Notes: generated by a model from the letters alone, not told the origin. A stretch of DNA of 64,000 nucleotides from Limimaricola sp. G21655-S1 (GCF_027213785.1 NZ_JAPWGO010000016.1:1-64000), one strand, 5' to 3'; positions 36,977-49,132 are shown, numbered from the stretch's first letter. Translations and numbers: made by a program.

Positions 36977-37681
36977 CTAGCTTGCGACGCGTCGTGCTAG
37001 GGCCAGTGCCCCGAGCATGGCCGCGAGGCTCGCGAAGGCGATCAGGCCTGGAATGTTCAGCCCATTGGCAACGACGATCGCGAACAGGGCCCAGGAGACC
37101 GTAAGCCCGTAGGAGGCCGCGCGCGGCCGCCGCGATTGCACGACGAGCGCGAGCAAGGTGGCGAGGATCACGCACAGGATCGCCCAGCCGGTCTGCCCCA
37201 TGAACAGGCCGTAGCCTGCCGCCGTGGAGCCCAGCGACACGAAGCTCGCGGCAGAAAGCCAGCCGGCGAAGAGCCCCATCGGCACCCGGGCGAGCCAGAC
37301 GTCCCGCTCCGGCGCGGCCAGAAACGCACCGATGGCGCCGGCTGCCATTATGAAGATCGTGGTCGTGGCCCAGATCGCGCTGGCATTCGCGATGGCGAGC
37401 CACGGCACACCCACCGCGAGCGCCACCAGAAGCGGCAGCCGCATGCTGTGCCAGTCCTCGGCTGCCGCGCGACGCCACAGACCGTAGCCCGCGGAGACGA
37501 TGAGCCAGAGATAGATCAGTCCCCAGATCGAGAAGGCCCAGCCAGCCGGCTGCACCGGCGGGTCGATCTGCGGGTTGGGCAGCTGTTCGGCGGTGAAGCC
37601 GGTGAAGGGCGATGTCACGAGGGGCGCCGCCGCGAAGGCGAGGGAAAGGGCGAGAACGGCCCATGAGATGAGGGTTTTCAT
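36977..37681 (-). CDS. Trp-rich TspO/MBR-like membrane protein
   Basis: 234 residues, about seven membrane helices and many Trp residues; PPVQPAGWAFSIWGLIYLWL resembles the TspO/MBR helix-1 region (P-x-WxF-x-W) and such proteins are often named tryptophan-rich sensory protein. TspO proper is about 160 residues with five helices, so this is a longer relative. In Rhodobacter, TspO binds tetrapyrroles and modulates photopigment genes; whether this protein does is unknown. Start ATG 37681; an ATG 15 bases upstream is an alternative since the purine-rich gaggg lies only one base before 37681. Confidence 0.65.
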   Translation of the reverse strand: MKTLISWAVLALSLAFAAAPLVTSPFTGFTAEQLPNPQIDPPVQPAGWAFSIWGLIYLWLIVSAGYGLWRRAAAEDWHSMRLPLLVALAVGVPWLAIANASAIWATTTIFIMAAGAIGAFLAAPERDVWLARVPMGLFAGWLSAASFVSLGSTAAGYGLFMGQTGWAILCVILATLLALVVQSRRPRAASYGLTVSWALFAIVVANGLNIPGLIAFASLAAMLGALALARRVAS

Positions 37682-37749
37682 GCCCTCATTACGCATCGCG
37701 CCGCCCGGTGGTTCAACCGGGCGGCGCGAATTTCGGCGGCAAGAGGCAA

Positions 37750-39048
37750 TCAGTCGCGGATCAGTTCGCCGGTCGCCGAGAGCCGGTTGCGCCCACCGAG
37801 ATAGCCATGCAGCACCTCGGGCAGCGTCACCGAGCCATCCTCTTCCTGACCGTTCTCGAGCACCGCGATCAGGGTGCGCCCCACCGCGAGGCCCGACCCG
37901 TTCAGCGTATGAACGAATTCGGGCTTGGCACCGCCCTCGGGGCGGAACCGCGCGTTCATCCGCCGCGCCTGGTAATCGCCGCAGGTCGAGACCGAGCTGA
38001 TCTCGCGGTAGCGGTCCTGACCGGGCAGCCAGACCTCGATGTCATAGGTGCGCCGTGCGCCGGCGCCCATGTCGCCCGCGCAGAGCAGCATGGTGCGGTA
38101 GGGCAGGCCCAGCTTCTCGAGGATCGCCTCGGCGCATCCCAGCATCCGCTGCTGCTCGGCATCCGACTCGTCGGGATGCGTCACCGAGACCATCTCGACC
38201 TTCTCGAACTGATGCTGGCGCAGCATGCCGGAGGTGTCGCGCCCGGCGCTGCCGGCTTCCGAGCGGAAACACTGGGTGTCGGCCACGTAGCGGCGCGGCA
38301 GGTAGGAAGCCTCGATCATCGCATCGGCCACGAGGTTGGTCAGCGTCACCTCGGCAGTCGGGATCAGCCACCAGCCGGTGGTGGTCTGGTAGCTGTCCTC
38401 GCCGAATTTCGGCAGCTGGCCGGTGCCGTACATCGCTTCTTCCCGGACTAGCACCGGAGTCATCGTCTCGGTCAGCCCGTGCTCCTCGACATGGGTGTCG
38501 AGCATGAATTGCGCCAAGGCCCGGTGCAGCCGCGCGACCCCGCCCGACAGCACCACGAAGCGCGAGCCCGAGAGCTTGGCCGCGACCTCGAAATCCATGC
38601 CGTCCTGCACGGCGGGCAGCTCGTAATGCTCCTTGGGGGCATAGTTGAACTGCCGCGGCGTGCCGTGGCGCTTGATCTCGACGTTGTCGTCCTCGCTGGT
38701 GCCGGCGGGCACGTCATCGGCAGGCAGGTTTGGAATGGTCAGCAGCAGCTGCCGCAGCGCCTCGTCCTCGGCCTGCGCCTCGTCGTTCAGCCGGGCGATC
38801 TCGGCCTTCTTTTCGGCCACCAGGGCGCGCAGCCGCTCGAATTCGGCCTCATCGCCGCGCCCCTTGGCGGCGCCGACTTCCTTCGAGGCGCGGTTCTGGC
38901 CGGCCTTGGCGGTCTCGGCGGCGTGGATCTTGGCCCGGCGCGCGTCATCGAGCGCCAGGATCTGCGACGACACCGGAGACACCCCGCGGCGGGCCAAGGC
39001 GGCGTCGAAGGCGTCGGGATTGTCGCGGATGGCGCGGATGTCGTGCAT
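37750..39048 (-). CDS. serS: Seryl-tRNA synthetase
   Basis: 432 residues. N-terminal tRNA-binding coiled-coil arm (about 25-105, rich in Lys/Glu/Ala), then the class II catalytic domain: motif 2 [29 protein letters not shown] and motif 3 [18 protein letters not shown]. It charges tRNA-Ser and tRNA-Sec. Start ATG 39048 ([18 protein letters not shown]), the usual SerS N-terminus; a longer frame upstream to 39165 is not conserved. Divergent from yajC. Confidence 0.97.
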   Translation of the reverse strand: MHDIRAIRDNPDAFDAALARRGVSPVSSQILALDDARRAKIHAAETAKAGQNRASKEVGAAKGRGDEAEFERLRALVAEKKAEIARLNDEAQAEDEALRQLLLTIPNLPADDVPAGTSEDDNVEIKRHGTPRQFNYAPKEHYELPAVQDGMDFEVAAKLSGSRFVVLSGGVARLHRALAQFMLDTHVEEHGLTETMTPVLVREEAMYGTGQLPKFGEDSYQTTTGWWLIPTAEVTLTNLVADAMIEASYLPRRYVADTQCFRSEAGSAGRDTSGMLRQHQFEKVEMVSVTHPDESDAEQQRMLGCAEAILEKLGLPYRTMLLCAGDMGAGARRTYDIEVWLPGQDRYREISSVSTCGDYQARRMNARFRPEGGAKPEFVHTLNGSGLAVGRTLIAVLENGQEEDGSVTLPEVLHGYLGGRNRLSATGELIRD

Positions 39049-39248
39049 TGTCTCGTCCGTGATAGGGGGTTTCAGGGCCCGGGGGCCGCGCCCATATGGA
39101 CCGAAACGCCCGCGCTTGTGAACCGCGAAACCGGCCCCGCGCGACGCCGGGGCCGCGGTGGACAATCACCGGACCCGGCAGTAGGGTGCCGCGACTTTTT
39201 CAAAGGCCCGCAAACAGAGCGCGCCCCGGACCGACGCAAAGGACCGCC

Positions 39249-39533
39249 ATGCAAGGCATCGAATCTTTCATCCCGCTGATCCTGATCTTCGCGATCATGT
39301 GGTTCTTCCTGATCCGCCCGCAGCAGAAGAAGCTGAAAGAACACCAGAAGATGGTGGCGGCGCTGCGCCGCGGCGACCAGGTGATCACCCAGGGCGGCGT
39401 GATCGGCAAGGTGGTCAAGGTCCGCGACGACAGCAACGAGATCGAGGTCGAGATCGCGCAGGGCGTGAACGTTCGCGTGGTCCGCTCGACCATCGCCACC
39501 GTGACTTCGAAGACCGAACCGGCCAAGGCCTGA
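39249..39533 (+). CDS. yajC: Sec translocase accessory subunit YajC
   Basis: 94 residues: one N-terminal membrane helix (about 5-23, SFIPLILIFAIMWFFLI) followed by RPQQKKLKEHQKMVAALRRGDQVITQGGVIGKV, the YajC signature. First gene of yajC-secD-secF; forms a complex with SecDF that aids protein export. Start ATG 39249 rather than the longer frame from 39096. Confidence 0.96.
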   Translation: MQGIESFIPLILIFAIMWFFLIRPQQKKLKEHQKMVAALRRGDQVITQGGVIGKVVKVRDDSNEIEVEIAQGVNVRVVRSTIATVTSKTEPAKA

Positions 39534-39570
39534 TCTTCCCGATCCGGCCCCGCGCCAGAGGACGAACGAC

Positions 39571-41235
39571 ATGATGCACATCTCCACCTGGCGCCGGGTG
39601 CTGATCTGGCTGGTCTGCCTGGGCGGGCTGTTCTTCGCGTTGCCGAACCTGTTCTACGACAGGGTCGAGACCGCGAACGACGCCCGTGCCGTGATCGAGA
39701 CCGGCCAGACCAATGCCGAGCTCGAGGCCGATGCCGGCCTCTGGCCCGAATGGATGCCCTCGGGCCTCGTCAATCTCGGGCTCGACCTGCGGGGCGGCGC
39801 CCATCTTCTGGCCGAGGTGCAGGTCGAAGAGGTCTATGCCGCGCGCATGGAGGCGATGTGGCCCGAGGTGCGCGACGCGCTCGCGGCCCGGCGCGACACG
39901 GTGGGCTTCGTGACCCGCGAAGAGGGCGGTGATCCGACCGAGCTGCGGGTGCGTATCTCCAATGCCGATCAGGCGGCCGCCGCGCTCGAGATCGTGCGCG
40001 GCCTCGCCACACCGATCCAAAGCCTGACCGGCGGCGGCGCCGACGATATCGAGGTACGCGCCGACGGCGCCGAGATCATCGTCACGCTGAGCGAGGCAGA
40101 GCGCGCCGCCACCGATGACCGTACCATCCGCCAGGCGCTTGAGATCGTGCGTCGCCGGATCGACGAGGTCGGTACCCGCGAGCCGACGATCCAGCGCCAG
40201 GGCGAGGACCGCATCCTGATCGAGGTACCGGGCGTCGGCTCGGCCGAGGAGGTCAAGGAAATCATCGGCACGACCGCGCAGCTGACTTTCCAGCCGGTCG
40301 TGTCGCGGACCGGCGACGCCAATGAAAGCCCCGGCCCCAACAACGAGATCCTGCCCTCGCTCGACGAAGAGGGCGTCTACTACATCCTCGAGCGCAACCC
40401 CGTGGTGTCGGGCGAGGAACTTGTCGATGCCCAGCCCGCCTTCGACCAGAACGGCCGTCCGGCGGTGAACTTCCGCTTCAATCCGACCGGCGCCCGCGCC
40501 TTCGGCGACTACACGGCCGAGAACATCGGCTCGCCCTTCGCCATCGTGCTCGACGAGGAGGTGATCTCCGCCCCCGTCATCCAGAGCCACATTCCCGGCG
40601 GATCTGGCATCATCACCGGCAACTTCACGGTCGAGGAATCGACCCAGCTCGCGGTGCTGCTTCGGGCCGGGGCGCTGCCCGCCGGTCTCGAATTCCTCGA
40701 AGAGCGGACGATCGGGCCGGAACTTGGTGCCGACAGCATCGCGGCCGGCAAGATCGCGGCCATCGTCGGCGCGCTCGCCGTCATCGTCTTCATGATCCTG
40801 ACCTACGGCCTGTTCGGCGTCTTCGCCACCGTGGCGCTGACCATCAACATGATCCTGATCTTCGCGGTGCTGTCGATCCTCGGCGCCACGCTGACCCTGC
40901 CGGGCATCGCCGGCATCGTGCTCACCATGGGCATGGCGGTGGACGCGAACGTGCTGGTCTACGAGCGCATCCGCGAGGAACTCAAGACCGCGCGTGGTCC
41001 GGCCCGTGCCATCGATCTGGGCTACGAAAAGGCGCTTTCGGCGATCCTCGACGGCAACATCACCACCCTGATCACCGCGTTGATCCTGTTTCTCGTGGGC
41101 TCCGGCCCGGTACGTGGTTTCGCCGTCACCCTCGGCCTCGGTATCCTGACCTCGGTCTTCACCGCGATCTTCGTGACGCGGCTGCTGATCGTGATCTGGT
41201 TCGAACGCCGACGCCCCAAAACAATCGAGGTCTGA
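39571..41235 (+). CDS. secD: Protein translocase subunit SecD
   Basis: 554 residues, six membrane helices, with a large periplasmic P1 domain after helix 1. SecD signature GLDLRGGAHLLAEV; REPTIQRQGEDRILIEVPG; the helix 4 region VLTMGMAVDANVLVYERIREE carries the conserved Asp/Arg of the proton pathway. It uses proton motive force to complete polypeptide export. 37 bases after yajC and 1 base before secF. Confidence 0.96.
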   Translation: MMHISTWRRVLIWLVCLGGLFFALPNLFYDRVETANDARAVIETGQTNAELEADAGLWPEWMPSGLVNLGLDLRGGAHLLAEVQVEEVYAARMEAMWPEVRDALAARRDTVGFVTREEGGDPTELRVRISNADQAAAALEIVRGLATPIQSLTGGGADDIEVRADGAEIIVTLSEAERAATDDRTIRQALEIVRRRIDEVGTREPTIQRQGEDRILIEVPGVGSAEEVKEIIGTTAQLTFQPVVSRTGDANESPGPNNEILPSLDEEGVYYILERNPVVSGEELVDAQPAFDQNGRPAVNFRFNPTGARAFGDYTAENIGSPFAIVLDEEVISAPVIQSHIPGGSGIITGNFTVEESTQLAVLLRAGALPAGLEFLEERTIGPELGADSIAAGKIAAIVGALAVIVFMILTYGLFGVFATVALTINMILIFAVLSILGATLTLPGIAGIVLTMGMAVDANVLVYERIREELKTARGPARAIDLGYEKALSAILDGNITTLITALILFLVGSGPVRGFAVTLGLGILTSVFTAIFVTRLLIVIWFERRRPKTIEV

Positions 41236-41236
41236 C

Positions 41237-42208
41237 ATGCGTTTGCGCATCGTACCTGACAACACCAAGATCGATTTCTTCCGCGCCGCACGGATCACCT
41301 TCGGCGCCTCGATCCTGGCGATGATCGCCAGCGTCGTGCTGTTCTTCGCGATGGGGCTGAACTTCGGCATCGATTTCCAGGGCGGCACCACGATCCGCAC
41401 CGAGGCCGAGAACCCGGTCGACGTCGCGGCCTACCGACAGGCGATCGCGCCGCTGGATCTCGGTGACGTCATCATCACCGAGGTGTTCGACCCGTCCTTC
41501 GGCGACGACAAGAACGTGGCCTCGGTACGGATCCAGGCGCAGGAAGGCGCCGAGGCCGTCAGCGCCGAGACCATCGCCGCGGTCGAGACAGCGCTGCAAG
41601 GCGTCGATCCGACCATCACCTTTCCGAGCGTCGAAAGCGTTGGCCCGAAGGTCTCGGGCGAGCTGATCCAGTCCGCGATCTTCGCAGTTCTGGGTTCGCT
41701 CGTGGCGATCCTGTTCTATATCTGGCTTCGCTTCGAGTGGCAGTTCGCGGTGGGGGCGCTCGCGGCACTGGTGCATGACGTGGTGCTGACGATCGGCCTG
41801 TTCGCGGCGATCCAGATCAAGTTCGACCTCGCGATCATCGCGGCGCTGCTGACCATCGTCGGCTATTCGATCAACGACACCGTGGTGGTGTTCGACCGGG
41901 CCCGCGAGAACCTGCGCAAATACAAGACCATGCCGCTGCGCGACCTGCTCAACCTTTCGGCCAATGAGACGCTGAGCCGGACCGTGATGACCTCCGGCAC
42001 CACGCTTCTGGCGCTGCTGGCGCTGATCGTGCTGGGCGGCGACGTGATCCGTGGCTTTGTCTTCGCGATCTTCTGGGGCGTTCTGGTCGGGACCTATTCC
42101 TCGATCTACGTCGCCAAGAACATCGTGCTGATGCTTGGCGTGAAGCGCGATTGGGACAAGAAGGACGATCCGAAGGCGGGGACGCAGTTCGCGAATATCG
42201 ACGCCTGA
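41237..42208 (+). CDS. secF: Protein translocase subunit SecF
   Basis: 323 residues, six membrane helices. SecF signature FGIDFQGGTTIRTE after helix 1; IVGYSINDTVVVFDRARENLRK in helix 4; LSRTVMTSGTTLLALLALI. Partner of SecD, starting one base after its stop. Confidence 0.96.
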   Translation: MRLRIVPDNTKIDFFRAARITFGASILAMIASVVLFFAMGLNFGIDFQGGTTIRTEAENPVDVAAYRQAIAPLDLGDVIITEVFDPSFGDDKNVASVRIQAQEGAEAVSAETIAAVETALQGVDPTITFPSVESVGPKVSGELIQSAIFAVLGSLVAILFYIWLRFEWQFAVGALAALVHDVVLTIGLFAAIQIKFDLAIIAALLTIVGYSINDTVVVFDRARENLRKYKTMPLRDLLNLSANETLSRTVMTSGTTLLALLALIVLGGDVIRGFVFAIFWGVLVGTYSSIYVAKNIVLMLGVKRDWDKKDDPKAGTQFANIDA

Positions 42209-42265
42209 GCAGGTCGCGGCGTCGGATCTGCGTATTTTGGGAAAGATGAAGGGGGAGGCGCGGCC

Positions 42266-42619
42266 ATGCGGTTGACCGAGATCGACTACGACGACTCGAT
42301 GCCCATCGACGGCTACGGTCCGGGCTACTTCCGGATCGGCGGCAAGGTGGTCGAGGGCGCGGTGACGCTCGCGCCGACCGGTCTCAGGAGCTGGGGCGGT
42401 TACGAGGACCTCGACGCCGTTCTGGCGCTCGTGGGTCGCGTCGACGTGCTCTTCGTCGGCACCGGCGCCGAGATCGCCCATGCGCCACGTACATTCCGCG
42501 ACCGGCTGGAGGAGGCGGGGATCGGCGTCGAGACCATGGCCACGCCGGCCGCCTGCCGCACATACAACGTGCTCTTGTCGGAGGGGCGGCGCGTCGCGGT
42601 CGCGCTGCTGCCGGTCTGA
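42266..42619 (+). CDS. Mth938-like (DUF498) domain protein
   Basis: 117 residues, one Mth938/DUF498 domain: TEIDYDDSMPIDGYGPGYFRIGGK at the start, then VLFVGTGAEIAHAP and EEAGIGVETMATPAACRTYNVLLSEGRRVAVALLPV. Human relatives (NDUFAF3) assist complex I assembly; the bacterial function is unknown. A similar small gene precedes the hel/ccm genes in Rhodobacter. Its stop overlaps the proposed ccmA start. Confidence 0.88.
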   Translation: MRLTEIDYDDSMPIDGYGPGYFRIGGKVVEGAVTLAPTGLRSWGGYEDLDAVLALVGRVDVLFVGTGAEIAHAPRTFRDRLEEAGIGVETMATPAACRTYNVLLSEGRRVAVALLPV

Positions 42620-43236
42620 CCGACCTCGTCGTCACCGACCTCGCGGTCGAGCGCGGCGGCATGCCGGTGCTCACCGGCGTGTCGTTCCGCCTCTCGCCGG
42701 GGCAGGGCCTCGTACTGCGCGGCGCCAATGGCATTGGCAAGACGACGCTCCTGCGAACCATCGCGGGGCTTCAACCACAGCTCTCCGGCCAGATCGCGGG
42801 TGCGGGGGAGCGCGCCGGATATGCCAGCCACGCCGACGGCATCAAGCCCGCGCTCACCGTCGCCGAGACGCTGCGCTTCTGGGCCGATCTCTACCGCACC
42901 GAGTTGCCCGCTGACGTGTTCGAACTCTTCGATCTCGAGGATCTGCGGGATCGTCCGGCCGGGACGCTTTCGGCCGGGCAGGGCCGCAGGCTCGGCCTTG
43001 CCCGGCTCGCGGTGATCGGCCGCGAGGTGCTGCTGCTCGACGAACCCACCGTTTCGCTCGACGCTTTTTCCGTAAAGCGCTTTGCGTTTTTCCTGCGGGA
43101 TCGCCATCTCGTGCGTGGCGGTATCGCCGTGATCGCTACCCATATCGATCTCGGCCTCGATCTCCCGGTTCTGGATCTGACGCCGCACCGTGCCGCGCTG
43201 GAGGCGCAGGGTGGCTCCGACGAGGCGTTCCTGTGA
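42616..43236 (+). CDS. ccmA: Haem exporter ATP-binding protein CcmA
   Basis: About 206 residues. ABC ATPase of the CcmABCD complex that releases holo-CcmE. Walker A GANGIGKTT, signature LSAGQGRRLGLARL, Walker B VLLLDEPTVSLD. The first ATG in frame is 42661, but the 14 codons before it read TDLVVTDLAVERGG, which is the standard N-terminal strand of CcmA and the A-loop region. The likely start is therefore CTG 42616, overlapping the upstream stop as CTGA. No ATG, GTG or TTG lies in that frame nearby. It overlaps ccmB by four bases (GTGA). Confidence 0.88.
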   Translation: MTDLVVTDLAVERGGMPVLTGVSFRLSPGQGLVLRGANGIGKTTLLRTIAGLQPQLSGQIAGAGERAGYASHADGIKPALTVAETLRFWADLYRTELPADVFELFDLEDLRDRPAGTLSAGQGRRLGLARLAVIGREVLLLDEPTVSLDAFSVKRFAFFLRDRHLVRGGIAVIATHIDLGLDLPVLDLTPHRAALEAQGGSDEAFL

Positions 43237-43889
43237 GAGCACTTCTCGCGCGAGATCTGCGGCTCGCCGTGCGCGCCGGTGGCGGCTTCGGCCTCGGCCT
43301 TGCCTTCTTTCTCATCGTGGTGGTGCTGGTGCCATTCGGCGTGGGGCCGGAAACGGCGATACTCGCGCGCATCGCGCCGGGCATCCTGTGGGTCGCGGCG
43401 TTGCTCGCGGCACTCCTGTCGCTCGATCGGATCTTCGCACTCGATCACGAGGATGGCTCGCTGCCGCTTCTCGCCACGGCGCCGCTGCCGCTGGAGATGC
43501 TGGCGCTGGCCAAGGCTCTGGCGCACTGGATCACCACCGGGCTGCCACTTGTCGTCGCGGCGCCGCTGCTGGGCGTGCTGCTGCATCTGCCGGGAGAGGC
43601 GATGCCTTGGCTGCTGGTGTCGCTGGCCATCGGTACCCCGGCGCTGTCGCTGATCGGGACCTTCGGTGCCGCTCTGACCGTGGGGCTGCGCCGGGGTGGC
43701 CTCCTGCTGTCGCTGATCGTGCTGCCGCTCTACGTGCCGATCCTCATCTTCGGCGCCGAGGCGGCCCGACGCGGGGCCGAGGGCCTGCCGGCGGCCACGC
43801 CGCTCATGCTGCTCGCGGGCATCGGGCTGGGCTGTGCGGCCTTGCTGCCATTCGCCACGGCCGCCGCGCTACGGGTCACGTTGCGTTGA
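43233..43889 (+). CDS. ccmB: Haem exporter membrane protein CcmB
   Basis: 218 residues, six membrane helices, starting MRALLARDLRLAVRAGG, with the CcmB-type LLSLDRIFALDHEDGSLPLLATAPLPLEML. Start GTG 43233 overlaps the ccmA stop. Works with CcmA and CcmC in haem handling for c-type cytochromes. Confidence 0.94.
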   Translation: MRALLARDLRLAVRAGGGFGLGLAFFLIVVVLVPFGVGPETAILARIAPGILWVAALLAALLSLDRIFALDHEDGSLPLLATAPLPLEMLALAKALAHWITTGLPLVVAAPLLGVLLHLPGEAMPWLLVSLAIGTPALSLIGTFGAALTVGLRRGGLLLSLIVLPLYVPILIFGAEAARRGAEGLPAATPLMLLAGIGLGCAALLPFATAAALRVTLR

Positions 43890-43935
43890 CGCAGCCGGGC
43901 ATTGAGCCGTCTTGCGCGGCAGGATAGGAAAAGTC

Positions 43936-44679
43936 ATGTCGATCTGGTCCTACGCCAATCCGAGGAAGTTCCTCGACACGACGGCCCCTTGGGTGCCGTG
44001 GCTCATGTGGCTCGCCGCCGCCGTTCTGGCGGTCGGGCTGGTCTGGGGATTCTTCTTCACGCCCGAGGCCGAGCGTTTCGGCTCCTCGGTGAAGATCATC
44101 TACCTGCATGTCCCCTCGGCGCTGATGGCGATCAATGCCTGGCTGATGATGCTCGTGGCCTCGCTGATCTGGCTGATCCGCAGGCATCACGTCAGCGCGC
44201 TTGCGGCCCGTGCGGCGGCGCCGGTAGGCATGGTGATGACGGTGATCGCGCTGATCACCGGCGCGATCTGGGGCCAGCCGATGTGGGGCACATGGTGGGC
44301 TTGGGACCCGCGGCTGACCTCGTTCCTGATCCTGTTCCTGTTCTATCTCGGCTACATCGCGCTCTGGACCGCGATTCCCGACCCCGACAGCGCCGCCGAT
44401 CTGACATCGGTGCTCTGCCTCGTCGGCTCGGTCTTCGCGATCCTGTCGCGATACGCCGTGAACTTCTGGAACCAGGGGCTGCATCAGGGCGCCTCGCTGT
44501 CGCTCGACAAGCAGGAGAACGTGGCCGACGTGTTCTGGGTGCCGCTGCTCGTCTGCATGGCAGGCTTCGTGTTGCTGTTCCTCGCGTTGGTGCTGTTGCG
44601 CACCGGCACCGAGATCCGCGCCCGCCGCATCGCGGCCCTGCGGGCCCGCGCCCGCCGGGTCGAGCCGGTGCGCGCATGA
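43936..44679 (+). CDS. ccmC: Haem lyase/exporter CcmC
   Basis: 247 residues, six membrane helices. The haem-handling WWD motif is seen as WGTWWAWDPRLTSF, flanked by conserved His residues in YLHVPSALMAIN and LHQGASL. CcmC attaches haem to CcmE. Start ATG 43936 behind aggaaaag; the stop overlaps ccmD (ATGA). Confidence 0.95.
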   Translation: MSIWSYANPRKFLDTTAPWVPWLMWLAAAVLAVGLVWGFFFTPEAERFGSSVKIIYLHVPSALMAINAWLMMLVASLIWLIRRHHVSALAARAAAPVGMVMTVIALITGAIWGQPMWGTWWAWDPRLTSFLILFLFYLGYIALWTAIPDPDSAADLTSVLCLVGSVFAILSRYAVNFWNQGLHQGASLSLDKQENVADVFWVPLLVCMAGFVLLFLALVLLRTGTEIRARRIAALRARARRVEPVRA

Positions 44680-44822
44680 TGGATCTGGGCAAATACGCGG
44701 CCGAGGTGATCTCGGCCTGGGGCATCAGCCTCGCGGCGCTGGCAGGTCTGGTCTGGTGGAGCGTCAGGCGCGACCGCAAGGTTCGGGCCGAACTGGAAAG
44801 GACCGAGCGCGACCATGGCTAG
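44676..44822 (+). CDS. ccmD: Haem exporter small subunit CcmD
   Basis: 48 residues: MMDLGKYAAEVISAWGISLA with one membrane helix, then a basic/acidic tail (RRDRKVRAELERTERDHG). Short CcmD proteins stabilise CcmABC-CcmE. The first ATG (44676) overlaps the ccmC stop; a second ATG follows immediately. The end overlaps the start of ccmG by eight bases. Confidence 0.9.
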   Translation: MMDLGKYAAEVISAWGISLAALAGLVWWSVRRDRKVRAELERTERDHG

Positions 44823-45351
44823 GATCTCGCCCCTGATCATCCTGCCCCCGGCGATCTTCGCGGCGCTGGCCGGGTTATTCGCCGCCGGCATGCTGCGCGA
44901 CAACCCCGACGAGCTGCCGTCGGCCCTGATCGGCCGCGAGGCGCCGTTGACCGAAACGGGAACCCTGTCCGGCAAGCCACCTTTCGATCCGGCCGTGCTC
45001 GCCGATGGCGAGGTCAAGCTGGTGAACTTCTGGGCCAGCTGGTGCGCGCCTTGCCGGGTCGAGCATCCGAACCTCGCGGAACTGGCCGAGGGCGGGCTGC
45101 CGGTCTACGGCATCAACTACAAGGACGATCCGCGGAACGCGGCGGCCTTTCTCGCCGAGCTGGGCGACCCCTACAAGGCCATCGGCACAGATGACGGCCG
45201 CGTGGCGCGCGATTGGGGTGTCTATGGCGTGCCGGAAACCTTCGTCGTCGATGGCGAGGGACGAATCCTCGAACGCATGGCCGGTCCGGTGACCCAGCGC
45301 GCCATCACCGATCGGTTGCAGCCCGCGCTGGAACAGGCTGCCTCTAGGTAA
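44815..45351 (+). CDS. ccmG: Thiol:disulfide oxidoreductase CcmG (DsbE/HelX)
   Basis: 178 residues: N-terminal membrane anchor (about 5-26) and a periplasmic thioredoxin domain with NFWASWCAPCRVEHPN (active CxxC), the CcmG acidic insert GINYKDDPRNA and cis-proline loop YGVPETFVVD. It reduces apocytochrome c haem-binding cysteines. Last gene of ccmABCDG. Confidence 0.95.
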   Translation: MARISPLIILPPAIFAALAGLFAAGMLRDNPDELPSALIGREAPLTETGTLSGKPPFDPAVLADGEVKLVNFWASWCAPCRVEHPNLAELAEGGLPVYGINYKDDPRNAAAFLAELGDPYKAIGTDDGRVARDWGVYGVPETFVVDGEGRILERMAGPVTQRAITDRLQPALEQAASR

Positions 45352-45397
45352 ACTCACGCCCGCGTGATACGCTCCCGCCAATCATGGGGAGTTTGTC

Positions 45398-46246
45398 ATG
45401 AAGGTTTCCGGTTTCCTGAGTTCGTCCCTCATTTTCGCCGCTACGGGGGGTCTGGCCGAACCGACGCTCGAACGCGGGACCTATCTCGTCGAGGGGCCTG
45501 CCGCCTGCGGCAATTGCCACAGTCCGATGGGACCCGAGGGACCACTGCCCGACATGCATCTCTCCGGTCGCTTGGTCGAGGAAACGCTCGATTTTACCGC
45601 AATCGCGCCGAATATCACGCCCGCGAGCCGTGTGGCGGAGTGGTCCGACGCGGAACTCGCCCGCGCGATCCGCGAGGGCATCCGTCCCGATGGTAGCGTG
45701 ATCGGTCCGCCGATGCCGATCCCGCTCTATCGCGGGCTGTCGGATGATGACGTAATGAGCATGGTGATCTATCTGCGGCAGGTCCCGGCCGTGGAGAACG
45801 ACCCGGGCGAAAGCCGCTACGACATTCCGCTACCGCCTAGCTACGGCCCCCCGGTGGAGAGCGCGAGCGCGCCCGATCGCGGGGCAACGGTGGAGTACGG
45901 TGCCTATCTGGCGGGGCCCGTGGCGCATTGCATCGAATGCCACTCGCCGATGGGTCCGCAGGGCCCGATGAGCGACACGCATACCGGTGCGGGCGGGTTC
46001 GAATTCCATGGGCCGTGGGGCACTGTGATCTCGCCCAATATCACTTCCGGCGAGGACGGCGTCGCGGAGTATTCGGACGAGGATCTGAGGGCGATGATCA
46101 CCCAGGGACTGCGCCCGGACGGCGAACGGATGTCGCCACCGATGCCCTATGCCAACTATGCCAGGATGACGGAGGAGGATCTGGACGCCGTCATCGCCTA
46201 TCTGCGGCAGTTGCCACCGTTGCCCGACGGCGCCGGGTTGGAGTAG
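45398..46246 (+). CDS. Secreted dihaem cytochrome c, internally duplicated
   Basis: 282 residues: signal peptide (cleavage near AEP, about residue 21), then two homologous cytochrome c domains. Domain 1 has CGNCH, APNITP and GPPMP (axial Met); domain 2 has CIECH, SPNITS and SPPMP. Each ends in the same YLRQ(V/L)P helix, so the protein arose by tandem duplication. The layout resembles small electron-transfer subunits that serve alcohol or sugar dehydrogenases; no dehydrogenase is adjacent. It directly follows ccmG, 46 bases away, though the link may be chance. Confidence 0.9.
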   Translation: MKVSGFLSSSLIFAATGGLAEPTLERGTYLVEGPAACGNCHSPMGPEGPLPDMHLSGRLVEETLDFTAIAPNITPASRVAEWSDAELARAIREGIRPDGSVIGPPMPIPLYRGLSDDDVMSMVIYLRQVPAVENDPGESRYDIPLPPSYGPPVESASAPDRGATVEYGAYLAGPVAHCIECHSPMGPQGPMSDTHTGAGGFEFHGPWGTVISPNITSGEDGVAEYSDEDLRAMITQGLRPDGERMSPPMPYANYARMTEEDLDAVIAYLRQLPPLPDGAGLE

Positions 46247-46290
46247 CGGAAGGAAACGGTCGATTTCATTCCATGTTCGCAGATTCCCGA

Positions 46291-46330
46291 AGAAAAACCG
46301 CCCCGGCCATCGGCCGGGGCGGTCTGTTTC
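46291..46330. terminator. Bidirectional terminator between cytochrome c gene and acnA
   Basis: Perfect 12-bp stem accgccccggcc (46297-46308) with ggccggggcggt (46312-46323), loop atc. On the minus strand a TTTTTCT tract follows, ideal for acnA; on the plus strand ctgttt follows. Confidence 0.92.
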
Positions 46331-46351
46331 CGCGCCGCGATCCGAAACGGA

Positions 46352-49132
<2,781 letters not shown>

